Assembly: GCF_003990645.1 (NCBI RefSeq)
Contig: NZ_RYZK01000012.1
Coordinates: 50,777-114,776, forward strand
DNA: 64,000 bases
Direction of reading: 5' to 3'
DNA from: Shimia sediminis
Lineage (GTDB): Bacteria > Pseudomonadota > Alphaproteobacteria > Rhodobacterales > Rhodobacteraceae
The translations under genes were made by a program, and so were the position numbers. Of the stretch, positions 27,399 through 35,317 are shown piece after piece (within the stretch, counting starts at the first letter, position 1; each line of letters starts with the position of its first letter). The notes under the pieces were generated by a model. The model saw nothing but the letters and a program-made list of their open reading frames with translations, did no database searches and was not told where the DNA came from.

Positions 27399-28589
27399 TC
27401 ATGCGGCGTCCTTGTGGGCGACGGCAGCATGGCCGCGATAATAGTCCTGCGCGGCGGCAACCCCGGAACCCAAGGTGATGTCGAGACCCAGATCAGCCAT
27501 GCACATTTCAGCGGTGGCAATGCCAGAAAGCGCCATGACGTCGGTCAGGCTGCCAAGGTGGCCAATGCGGAAAACCTTGCCCGCAACCTCGCCAAGACCC
27601 ACGCCAAATGCGACGCCGTATTTGTCTGCGGCATGGGTCACAATGTCGGTGGCGTTAAACCCTTCTGGCGTGCAAATGGCGCTGACCGTGTCCGAATAAA
27701 CCGATGGGTTGGCGGCGCAGAGGTTCAGGCCCCAGGCTTGAACAGCAGCGCGCACTCCTTCAGCAATGCGGTGATGACGGGCGAACACGTTTTCGAGCCC
27801 TTCGTTCAGCAGCATCGTGCAGGCCTCGTTCAGGCCATTCAGCAGCCCAACGGCAGGTGTATAGGGATAGGCATTGTTGGCGTAGCCTGCGGCCATGTCG
27901 TTGATGTCAAAGAAGGTGCGCGGCAGGGTCCCGGTCTTGGCCGCTGCAATAGCCTTGGGGCTGAAACCCACGATGGCGAGGCCCGCGGTCAGCATGAAAC
28001 CCTTTTGCGAGCCGGTCACGGCGACATCGACGCCCCATTCATCAAAGCGGAAGTCCATCGACGCGATCGACGATACGCCGTCAACAAACAGCAACGCCGG
28101 GTGGTTTGCTGCATCCAGCGCGCGGCGCACGGCGGCAATGTCCGACTTAACGCCAGTGGCGGTTTCGTTGTGCGTGGCCAGAACCACCTTGATCTCGTGC
28201 TGTTTGTCAGCGGTCAGGATCTCTTCGTACCGATCTGCGGGCAGGCCCTCACCCCAGGGGGTTTCAACAATCTGCACGTCCAGTTCGTGACGCTGGCACA
28301 TGTCGATCCAGCGATGGCTGAACATGCCATTCCGTGCGGCAAGAACCTTGTCGCCCGCCGACAAACAGTTGGTCAGCGCGGTTTCCCAGCCGCCGGTGCC
28401 GGTGGACGGAAAGATGAAAACCTCGGCGCTGTCGCTCTTCAGGATCTTGCGAACCCCCTCGCGGGCGGGATGCAGGATCTGGCCAAACAGGGGCGAGCGG
28501 TGGTCAATGGTCGGCATGTCGCAGGCTTTACGCAGGCTTTCCGGGATATTGGTCGGGCCGGGGATGAAGACGGGGTTTTGAAAGCTCAT
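27399..28589 (-). CDS. bhcA: Aspartate-glyoxylate aminotransferase
   Basis: A class V PLP aminotransferase of 396 residues that moves the amino group of aspartate to glyoxylate, giving oxaloacetate and glycine. The N-terminus FIPGPTNIPESLRKACDMP is typical of serine/aspartate-glyoxylate transaminases; FVDGVSSIASMDF near 180 and the PLP lysine in TGSQKGFML near 195 follow. Length agrees with known BhcA. AAGGAG precedes the ATG. It is first in the leftward bhcABCD operon, divergent from bhcR, and its glyoxylate can come from AllA 14 kb away. Confidence 0.9.
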   Translation of the reverse strand: MSFQNPVFIPGPTNIPESLRKACDMPTIDHRSPLFGQILHPAREGVRKILKSDSAEVFIFPSTGTGGWETALTNCLSAGDKVLAARNGMFSHRWIDMCQRHELDVQIVETPWGEGLPADRYEEILTADKQHEIKVVLATHNETATGVKSDIAAVRRALDAANHPALLFVDGVSSIASMDFRFDEWGVDVAVTGSQKGFMLTAGLAIVGFSPKAIAAAKTGTLPRTFFDINDMAAGYANNAYPYTPAVGLLNGLNEACTMLLNEGLENVFARHHRIAEGVRAAVQAWGLNLCAANPSVYSDTVSAICTPEGFNATDIVTHAADKYGVAFGVGLGEVAGKVFRIGHLGSLTDVMALSGIATAEMCMADLGLDITLGSGVAAAQDYYRGHAAVAHKDAA

Positions 28590-28660
28590 GGAACAACTCC
28601 TTGCGTGGTTGTTCTTGACCTTACGCGGTTATGCATGGCTCGAAAATTTTTTTGAATTTA

Positions 28661-28722
28661 TTTTTCATAGGTTGAAAAATTGGAAAAATTGTTTCTTGTC
28701 AGTACGTTGAATTTTTCATATT
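28661..28722. promoter_or_regulatory. bhcA-bhcR divergent promoter with IclR-type dyads
   Basis: TTTTTCA-N5-TGAAAAA at 28661-28679 is a perfect dyad, followed by repeated GAAAAATTG-type words and a TGAATTTTTCA stretch near 28707. The block is far more AT-rich than its surroundings and lies between bhcA (start 28589) and bhcR. It is the natural place for BhcR binding and the two promoters. The role is inference. Confidence 0.55.
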
Positions 28723-28758
28723 GTGAATTCGTCTTTCACAAACGAAGATAGGCTTCTT

Positions 28759-29607
28759 ATGGATTTCCAAGAAACTGGCGAATCTCGGGCGAAAAAGGCC
28801 CGGGGGAGGCCGCGGGACTGGCACGACAAGACCGCGCAGAATACGATTAAATCCCTGGATCGGGCCATGGAGGTTTTTGAATACCTGAGCGAAGCCCAGG
28901 GGAAACCTTTGACGCAGTTGGCTGACGAAATGGGCCAGTCTCCGGCAACGGTGTACCGCATTCTCGTCACGCTTGAGGGGCGGGGTCTTGTCGAGTTCGA
29001 TCCTCAAGAACAGGTCTGGCATATCGGCCCGCAGGCCTTTGTGATTGGTGCGCGGTTCCTGCGGCGGACCAGCCTAGTTGACCGCGCGCGCCCGATCATG
29101 CGCAGGCTGATGGAGGCAACGGGAGAGACCGCGAACCTCGGGATTGAAAAGGAGGGCGCTGTGCTGTTCCTCAGCCAGGTCGAGACCTACGCCAGCATCC
29201 GCGCCTTCTTTCCACCCGGAACCTTGTCACAGATGCACGCCTCGGGCATTGGCAAGGCCCTGATGGCCCATATGGACGCTGACAGGCTGGACCGGTTGTT
29301 GGCGGCCAGCCGCCCTGAGACCTACACCGACCAGACGATCACCGATCCGGACGCTTTACGGCGTGATCTGGAACTGGTGCGCCGGCGCGGCTACTCGGTC
29401 GACAACGAAGAGAGGAACCTGGGCATGCGATGCATCGCGGCGCCGGTCTTTGATATGAACCGAGAGGCGATTGCGGGAATTTCCGTGTCCGGACCAACCA
29501 GCAGGGTGGGCCCGACAGAGATCGAACGTCTGAGCCAGCCGGTCGCCCGGGCCGCCCATGAGTTAACGGTTGCCATCGGCGGAATGGTTACGCAACCGCA
29601 AACCTAG
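28759..29607 (+). CDS. bhcR: IclR family regulator of the beta-hydroxyaspartate cycle
   Basis: An IclR protein of about 282 residues: winged HTH at ~35-95 (LDRAMEVFEYLSEAQGKPLT, MGQSPATVYRILVTLEGRGL) and an effector domain from ~110 with GIGKALMAHMD and GMRCIAAPVFD. Its place divergent from bhcA matches bhcR, which in Paracoccus responds to glyoxylate. The ATG at 28759 gives the usual IclR length; a GTG at 28723 adds twelve residues but lies next to the presumed operator and lacks a ribosome site. It converges on allE. Confidence 0.87.
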   Translation: MDFQETGESRAKKARGRPRDWHDKTAQNTIKSLDRAMEVFEYLSEAQGKPLTQLADEMGQSPATVYRILVTLEGRGLVEFDPQEQVWHIGPQAFVIGARFLRRTSLVDRARPIMRRLMEATGETANLGIEKEGAVLFLSQVETYASIRAFFPPGTLSQMHASGIGKALMAHMDADRLDRLLAASRPETYTDQTITDPDALRRDLELVRRRGYSVDNEERNLGMRCIAAPVFDMNREAIAGISVSGPTSRVGPTEIERLSQPVARAAHELTVAIGGMVTQPQT

Positions 29608-29639
29608 GTCGCCTGCTGGGGTGACGACAGGGCCGCAAA

Positions 29640-30455
29640 TCACAAAGACATGTGGCGGTTGACGTCCTTGTAAAGCAGATAACGGAACCTGCCCGGGCCG
29701 CCTGCATAGCAGGCCTGCGGGCAGAACGCGCGCAGCCACATGTAGTCACCGGCTTCGACCTCGACCCAGTCGGTGTTCAGCCGATAGACAGCCTTACCCT
29801 CGAGCACGTAAAGACCGTGCTCCATCACGTGGGTTTCCAGAAACGGAATGACCGCGCCGGGCTCAAAGGTCACGATGGTCACATGCATATCGTGACGCAG
29901 GTCTGACGGATCGACAAATCGTGTCGTGGCCCATTTGCCATCGGTGCCCGGCATCTCCGTTGGCGTCACGTCTTTTTCATTCAGGATCAGAACCTCTGGG
30001 ACATCCAGCCCGTCAACCGCCTCATAGGCCTTGCGAATCCAGTGGAACCGCAGGGTTTCAGTGCTCATGTTATGCAGCGTCCAGTCGGATGAGGGCGGCA
30101 GATACGCATATCCGCCGGGCGTCATCTCGTGCGTCTGACCGCCCACCCGCAGGGTCGCCGTGCCTTCGACGACAAACAGAACACCTTCGGCCCCGGGGTC
30201 GGTTTCGGGGCGGTCCGATCCCCCGCCCGGCTGCACTTCCATGATGTACTGGGAAAAGGTTTCCGCAAAACCCGACAACGGGCGCGACAGCACCCAGAGG
30301 CGCGTCTGATCCCAGAAAGGCAGGAAGCTGGTCACGATATCGCGCATGGTGCCCTTGGGGATCACAGCATAGGCATCCGTGAAAACGGCTCGGTCTGTGA
30401 GCAGTTGCTCTTGGCCCGGGTGCCCCCCGGTTGGCGCGTAGTACTTGGTGCTCAT
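29640..30455 (-). CDS. allE: (S)-ureidoglycine aminohydrolase
   Basis: A 271-residue bicupin that hydrolyses S-ureidoglycine to S-ureidoglycolate and ammonia, the step before AllA. The two cupin domains are visible: residues ~65-130 (LFVVEGTATLRVGGQTHEM, PGGYAYLPPSSDWTLHN) and ~185-255 (PFLETHVMEHGLYVLEGKAV, AGDYMWLRAFCPQACYAGG) carrying the metal ligands. The start at 30455 follows AGGAT; the longer frame from 30488 has none. It lies beside the bhc genes and not with allA, tying allantoin breakdown to the glyoxylate cycle. The preceding enzyme, allantoate amidohydrolase, is not visible in this window. Confidence 0.9.
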   Translation of the reverse strand: MSTKYYAPTGGHPGQEQLLTDRAVFTDAYAVIPKGTMRDIVTSFLPFWDQTRLWVLSRPLSGFAETFSQYIMEVQPGGGSDRPETDPGAEGVLFVVEGTATLRVGGQTHEMTPGGYAYLPPSSDWTLHNMSTETLRFHWIRKAYEAVDGLDVPEVLILNEKDVTPTEMPGTDGKWATTRFVDPSDLRHDMHVTIVTFEPGAVIPFLETHVMEHGLYVLEGKAVYRLNTDWVEVEAGDYMWLRAFCPQACYAGGPGRFRYLLYKDVNRHMSL

Positions 30456-30612
30456 AAAAGATCCTGCAAACAGAGATAAGATGTGCAAAATATGCGGGGT
30501 GCCGCGCCACTGTTCCAGTCACAAAGATACGACAACTCCTTTCCGGAAATTTTGACAATATGTCCGGTCTGTATGAATTTTTGTGAAAAAGGCCGGGCTG
30601 ATCTTCGACGGG

Positions 30613-31200
30613 TCAGTCCGCGACGCACACCACCAGAATACTGGCGCCGATGTCCTTGTCAGACGCATAAAGATGCCCGATAGCGCTGTCGAAATAGATA
30701 CTGTCACCCTTCTGCAAGACAACCGGCATGCGGTTTTCCGCGAATACGGTAACAGCGCCCTCCAGAACCATCAGAAACTCCTGACCCGGGTGGCGGACAA
30801 ACTCTTCAAAGTCGACGAACTCATGCGCTTTGAGTGTGCCAAGCATCGGACTCATGGATTTGTTCCAGACATCGGGAAACAGCATGTCGTAGACGTAATT
30901 CTGGGTTTCCTGACGGCGAAACTCGCCCTTTCGCGCAATCGCGAAACTGCCCGGCTCGAACCGTTTTCCTCCTGCGTGAAAGAACGCGGCCAGGTCAACA
31001 CCCAGCCCGTTGGCCAACAGCTCCAGGCGGTCGTACGTCAATGCGATGATCCCGCGCTCAGCCTTGGAAATGGTCGAAACGGCAAGCCCTGACTTCTCGG
31101 CAACCTCGACCAACGTCCAGCCCTTGTCCTTGCGCAATTGTCGCAACCGTCGCCCAAACTGGAGCCGGGAATTCTCGGAGGGATTCGAAGCGGTCATCAT
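30613..31200 (-). CDS. XRE-cupin transcriptional regulator
   Basis: A 195-residue protein with an N-terminal helix-turn-helix of the XRE type (residues ~14-68: LRQLRKDKGWTLVEVAEKSG, AVSTISKAERG) and a C-terminal cupin sensor (~120-190: HPGQEFLMVLEGAVTVFAE, KGDSIYFDSAIGHLY). Such regulators often control amino acid or polyamine catabolic genes. The start is one of two adjacent ATGs at 31200/31197; the frame upstream to 31377 is non-coding in character. It is divergent from the DadA-like gene, with dyads between them, so it most likely controls that operon; it also precedes allE on the same strand at a 157-base distance. Confidence 0.83.
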   Translation of the reverse strand: MMTASNPSENSRLQFGRRLRQLRKDKGWTLVEVAEKSGLAVSTISKAERGIIALTYDRLELLANGLGVDLAAFFHAGGKRFEPGSFAIARKGEFRRQETQNYVYDMLFPDVWNKSMSPMLGTLKAHEFVDFEEFVRHPGQEFLMVLEGAVTVFAENRMPVVLQKGDSIYFDSAIGHLYASDKDIGASILVVCVAD

Positions 31201-31235
31201 TCTGAAATACCCGCAAACGGCTGAAAGGCCAAGAA

Positions 31236-31272
31236 ATTTTCTTATCGGAAAATAAAACTTTCCAATTGGAAA
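31236..31272. promoter_or_regulatory. Operator-like dyads in front of the DadA-TRAP operon
   Basis: TTTCCAATTGGAAA at 31259-31272 is a perfect 14-bp palindrome. A second, weaker TTTTC-N5-GGAAAA dyad lies just upstream near 31237-31252. Both are in the 127-base divergent gap between the XRE-cupin gene and the oxidase gene, the expected place for operator binding. Confidence 0.5.
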
Positions 31273-31327
31273 ATTGGTGATACTGTTTTTGGACACGCCG
31301 TATTTTCTTGTCTGCCTGGAGCGGTTG

Positions 31328-32464
31328 ATGCCAAACGATCCTGAAACAGTCGACCAAATCGTCATCGGTGGCGGCATCGCTGGTGCCTCGGTGGCGGCCG
31401 AGCTGGCCAGAACCGGTACGGTGGTGCTGTTAGAGGCCGAAACGCAAGCCGGGTATCACACGACGGGCCGGTCCGCGGCCCAATTCACCAAGGCCTACGG
31501 CCCACCGGTGATCCGTGGTTTGACACGGGCGTCCGAACGGTTCTTTCGGGCCACTGACGGCACTGAGGCCCCAGAGGGCCTGTTGCGTCCCCGGGGCGTT
31601 TTGTTCGTTGCCAGGTCGGACCAACACGCAGCGCTCCAGAAATTGTCAGACCTCTTAGGGGATAGCGTTGTCCCAACAACGGCCCAAGAGGCGTGCCACA
31701 TGTCGCCCTTGCTCAGGTCCGACTACGTGTCGCGGGCCGTGTTCGACAAAGAAGCGGCAGACATTGACGTCGACGCGCTGCATCAACACTACCTCAAGAC
31801 AATTCGCGCATTGGGGAGTGACATCAGGCTCAAGTCACCCGTGGCCAGCCTGCAGTATTCGGATGGCCTGTGGCGTGCAGACACACCCACTGGTCCGGTT
31901 CAGGCGCCGGTCGTGGTGAATGCTGCCGGGGCCTGGGCAGACGACGTGGCCGAGATGGCAGGCGTCGCGCCCGTCGGGCTTATGCCGAAACGGCGAACGG
32001 CCATCTTGGTCGAAGCGCCAGAAACCGCGCATATCGACGATTGGCCCATGGTCGTGGACGTCGACGAAGAGTTCTACCTAAAACCCGATGCTGGCCTTTT
32101 GTTGATCTCGCCTGCGGATGCAACCCAGTCACCCCCTTGTGACGTTCAACCAGACGAAATGGACGTCGCCATCTGCGTCGACCGTATCGAGACGGCCTTT
32201 GATCTCAGCATCCGCAGGATTTCGCATAAATGGGCGGGTCTGCGCAGCTTTGTTCCGGGCGGCGCGCCATACGCCTGTTTTGATCCCGACGCCCGAGGCT
32301 TTTTCTGGCTGGTCGGACAGGGGGGCTATGGCATTCAATCTGCGCCCGCGTTGGCCCGGTTTGCCGCTGCGTTGATCACGGAAACGCCGATCCCCTCGGA
32401 TATTCTGAACGAAGGTGTCACGGCGGCTGACCTGATGCTACGGCGCAATGAGGTGGCGGCATGA
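31328..32464 (+). CDS. FAD-dependent amine/D-amino acid oxidoreductase (DAO family)
   Basis: A 378-residue flavoprotein of the DadA/glycine oxidase family. The ADP-binding GxGxxG is IVIGGGIAGASVAAEL near residues 10-25, followed by LLEAETQAGYHTTGRSAA, the middle AGAWADDVAEMAG near 200, and the C-terminal GLRSFVPGG and FFWLVGQGGYGIQSAP that close the FAD site. It should oxidise a C-N bond of an amino acid or N-methyl amino acid. The ATG at 31328 follows GGAG; upstream in-frame starts add non-family residues. The TRAP permease gene overlaps its stop by four bases, so oxidase and importer are coupled. Confidence 0.83.
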   Translation: MPNDPETVDQIVIGGGIAGASVAAELARTGTVVLLEAETQAGYHTTGRSAAQFTKAYGPPVIRGLTRASERFFRATDGTEAPEGLLRPRGVLFVARSDQHAALQKLSDLLGDSVVPTTAQEACHMSPLLRSDYVSRAVFDKEAADIDVDALHQHYLKTIRALGSDIRLKSPVASLQYSDGLWRADTPTGPVQAPVVVNAAGAWADDVAEMAGVAPVGLMPKRRTAILVEAPETAHIDDWPMVVDVDEEFYLKPDAGLLLISPADATQSPPCDVQPDEMDVAICVDRIETAFDLSIRRISHKWAGLRSFVPGGAPYACFDPDARGFFWLVGQGGYGIQSAPALARFAAALITETPIPSDILNEGVTAADLMLRRNEVAA

Positions 32465-33747
32465 TTTATCTGGTGCCCGTGGTTGCGCTGGTCTTCTTGC
32501 TGTCCGGATTGGCGATCGCCTATGTCATCGGCGGGGCTGCGGTTCTTGCGTTCTTTGCCACGGACAACGCCCGATATCTGGCGATCCTGCCGCAACAGGT
32601 GTTCTCCAAGGTGGATGTGTTTGCCCTCATGGCAATGCCCTTGTTCATTCTGGCGGGCGAGTTGATGAATCGGGGCGGCATCACCGGGGCGCTGATCAAC
32701 CTGTCGATGGCGTTCGTCGGGCGACTGCGCGGCGGGCTGGGTCATGTGAACGTCATGACCTCGGTGTTTTTTGCAGGCATTTCCGGCTCCGCAGTGGCTG
32801 ATGCGGCAGCCCTTTCTAACACCCTCGTGCCCGAGATGGAAAAGCGCGGCTACAGCCTGACCTACGCCAGCGCGATCACGGCGGCCTCGTCCATCATCGG
32901 ACCGATTGTGCCGCCGTCAATCATCCTGATTTTCTATGGCGCCCTGATGGGAACATCGGTGACGTCGCTGTTCCTGGCGGGCATTGTTCCGGGGCTGGTT
33001 CTGGCGGCAGCACTGATTGTGGTGAACGCGATTACTGCCTGGCGCTATCAGCACCCCCGGGTTGAAAAAGCCGATATGCCGCCGTTCTTTCCGACCTTGC
33101 TGACATCTCTGCCTGCCGTGTCGCTGCCGATGATCATTCTGGGTGGCATCGTCTTTGGTCTTGCCACACCCACCGAAGCAGCGGCGGTCGCGGTTTTTGC
33201 CGCCCTCGCGGCGGGGTGGTTCTATGAGGGGCTGACAGTCACCTCGATCCTGGAAGCGCTTCGGCGCACCGCAACCCTGTCAGGCTCCATCTTTATTATC
33301 ATCTGTGCGGTGTCCGCGCTGGGTCACCTCGGCGCGCTCGAGCGCATCCCCGAGGCGATTTCCAACACCGTGGCCGAGCTTGGGCTTGGTCCAATGGAAT
33401 ACATGCTGGTCATGAACGTGATCTTTCTGATCGCAGGCATGGTGCTGGATATCCCCGTGGCGCTGGCGCTTCTGGTGCCCCTGCTGGCACCGGTGGCCCT
33501 GGCCCAGGGTGTTGATCCCGTGCACCTGGGCATCGTGCTGTGTTTCAATCTGTGCATAGGCCTCGTGTCGCCGCCGATGGGGGGGTGCCTCATGGTCGTG
33601 TCCGCGGTGACCGGTGTGAACTACTGGAAGCTCGCACGGGCCGTCATTCCGTTTGTTCTGGTGCAGATTGGTGTCCTGATCCTGTTGGTCAGGGTGCCTG
33701 CGCTGTGCCTTGCACTACCACGCGCCTTTGGTCTGGCAGGAGGCTGA
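32461..33747 (+). CDS. TRAP transporter large permease (DctM family)
   Basis: The 428-residue transport subunit of a tripartite ATP-independent periplasmic importer, with about 12 membrane segments. DctM marks include MAMPLFILAGELMNRGGI near residue 58, the SGSAVADAAALSNTLVPEM stretch near 108, GPIVPPSIILIFYG near 145, and GLVSPPMGGCLMVVSA near the C-terminus. It overlaps the oxidase gene (ATGA). The gene order here is M-P-Q, not the common P-Q-M. Confidence 0.9.
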   Translation: MIYLVPVVALVFLLSGLAIAYVIGGAAVLAFFATDNARYLAILPQQVFSKVDVFALMAMPLFILAGELMNRGGITGALINLSMAFVGRLRGGLGHVNVMTSVFFAGISGSAVADAAALSNTLVPEMEKRGYSLTYASAITAASSIIGPIVPPSIILIFYGALMGTSVTSLFLAGIVPGLVLAAALIVVNAITAWRYQHPRVEKADMPPFFPTLLTSLPAVSLPMIILGGIVFGLATPTEAAAVAVFAALAAGWFYEGLTVTSILEALRRTATLSGSIFIIICAVSALGHLGALERIPEAISNTVAELGLGPMEYMLVMNVIFLIAGMVLDIPVALALLVPLLAPVALAQGVDPVHLGIVLCFNLCIGLVSPPMGGCLMVVSAVTGVNYWKLARAVIPFVLVQIGVLILLVRVPALCLALPRAFGLAGG

Positions 33748-33785
33748 CCCAAAGGCAGATCCAAGCATTCAACGAGGAGGAAATC

Positions 33786-34763
33786 ATGAAGTATTCGAAA
33801 ATTCTGGGCGGGCTTGCCGTTGCCGCCGCTATGTCATTTGCAGGTGCGGCCTCGGCCCAGGTCAAAATCGCATTGGACAGCCCGCAGGATCTGGAGGGGT
33901 CCGGCAGCTATGTCTGGGCACACACATTCAGCACCTATCTCAACGACCACGGTATGGCCGCAGAAGAGTTTCAGCGTGGCGCGCTGGGGGGCGATGACGA
34001 ACTGTTTGACCAGGTCAGCCAGGGGTTGCTCGAAGTCTCGATGTCGCCGCTGGGTATCGTCGGCTCGCTCGACAAACTGATCTACGGTATGCGCCTGCCC
34101 TATTTCTTTGAAGATCAGGCCCAGGTGGACCGCGCCCTGAACCAAGGGGGCATGCTGGACAAGATCAACGCGGCCACCACCCCCAGCGGCGTGCGCGTGA
34201 TCGCGGTGAACAACGTCGGACAGGCCTCGGGCATCTTCAACACCAAGAAGCCCGTGAATTCGGTCGCCGACATGGCCGGCCTGCGCATGCGTGCCCTCGA
34301 TGAAAGCCAGATCGACCTTTACGAGGCATGGGGCGCTGCGGGCACCATCGTAAGCTGGGCCGAGGTGCCGAACGCGCTGCAAACCGGGGTGGCGGATGGC
34401 TACCTGAACCCGGCCTTTGTGCCGCTGTTGTTCGGTCACACGGAGTTCATCAAACACTATACCGATGCAGGCATTTCGCCGTCGCTGCGGATCACCATCG
34501 TCTCGGAAGACTGGTATCAGGGTTTAAGCGATGAAGAGCGCACCACCGTAGATGCCGCGGCCGAGGCTGCGACAGCGGCAAACCGGAACTGGCTGGGCAC
34601 CCAGGATGCCGTTCTGGAAAAGCTTGAGGCCGCCGGAGTTGCTGTCGTGCGCATGTCGCAAGAGGCTCGTGAAGAGTTTCGTGCAGCCTCGGGGCCAGCC
34701 TATGAAAGCGGATTGCTGAGCGCCGAACAGATCGCGGCCTGGGAAGCAGCCAAAGGAAACTAA
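33786..34763 (+). CDS. TRAP transporter substrate-binding protein (DctP family)
   Basis: A periplasmic solute receptor of 325 residues. The signal peptide is KYSKILGGLAVAAAMSF with the cut after AASA near residue 23. DctP traits include the AEEFQRGALGGDDELFDQVSQG type motif near 60, the conserved arginine in DMAGLRMRALDES near 165, and EVPNALQTGVADG near 195. GAGGAGG precedes the ATG at 33786. The in-frame extension to 33540 lies inside the permease gene and is not used. Ligands of this family are mostly carboxylates; the DadA-like enzyme suggests an amino- or N-substituted acid. Confidence 0.88.
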   Translation: MKYSKILGGLAVAAAMSFAGAASAQVKIALDSPQDLEGSGSYVWAHTFSTYLNDHGMAAEEFQRGALGGDDELFDQVSQGLLEVSMSPLGIVGSLDKLIYGMRLPYFFEDQAQVDRALNQGGMLDKINAATTPSGVRVIAVNNVGQASGIFNTKKPVNSVADMAGLRMRALDESQIDLYEAWGAAGTIVSWAEVPNALQTGVADGYLNPAFVPLLFGHTEFIKHYTDAGISPSLRITIVSEDWYQGLSDEERTTVDAAAEAATAANRNWLGTQDAVLEKLEAAGVAVVRMSQEAREEFRAASGPAYESGLLSAEQIAAWEAAKGN

Positions 34764-34767
34764 ACCC

Positions 34768-35307
34768 ATGCGCAAGCTGGCCCAGATCGTTGATCGGTTC
34801 TCTGCTGGTCTGAACAGCATCGCCCTTTGGGGGGCGGTGCTGGCGGTGTTGGTAATGACCTTTTCCGCCAGCTGGCAGGTGTTGGCGCGCTACGTGCTCG
34901 ACGCCCCCCCGGTCTGGACCGAGGAACTGGCACGGCGCGCCATGGTTTGGGCCGGAATGCTGGGCGCCTCCTGCGCCTTTCGGGCCAGTGCGGACCCGTC
35001 TCTCTTTCCGGATATGCGCGAGATTGGCGGCAAGACCGGCATGGCGCTGACGATCTTTCGGGGCATCGGCGTGCTGGCCTTTGCCACGCCGATCATCTGG
35101 TACTCGGTCTTTGGGGCCAAGATGAACATGGCGCGGGGATTTCTGGCGCGGTCTGCTGGCAGGCAGGCAGAGATGCTGGACGTGGCCATGATATGGTTCA
35201 CCGCCGCGGTTCCACTGGCGTTTTCCATCATCCTGATCCATGCGCTTGCGGATTTTCTAATGCGCGCCACGGGACAGTATGTCTCTCCCAAAACCACGGC
35301 TGAATGA
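34768..35307 (+). CDS. TRAP transporter small permease (DctQ family)
   Basis: A 179-residue membrane protein with four hydrophobic segments and the DctQ core VLARYVLDAPPVWTEELARR near residue 45, followed by MVWAGMLGASCAFR. It partners the DctM protein in the inner membrane and lies four bases after the receptor gene. The M81 peptidase start follows 11 bases downstream. Confidence 0.87.
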   Translation: MRKLAQIVDRFSAGLNSIALWGAVLAVLVMTFSASWQVLARYVLDAPPVWTEELARRAMVWAGMLGASCAFRASADPSLFPDMREIGGKTGMALTIFRGIGVLAFATPIIWYSVFGAKMNMARGFLARSAGRQAEMLDVAMIWFTAAVPLAFSIILIHALADFLMRATGQYVSPKTTAE

Positions 35308-35317
35308 GGTGCCTCTG

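Noticed and set aside
27414-28655. 413-codon open frame on the plus strand opposite bhcA
   Set aside because: It is antisense to a clear class V aminotransferase and its composition is typical of a shadow frame in GC-rich DNA; no family motif.
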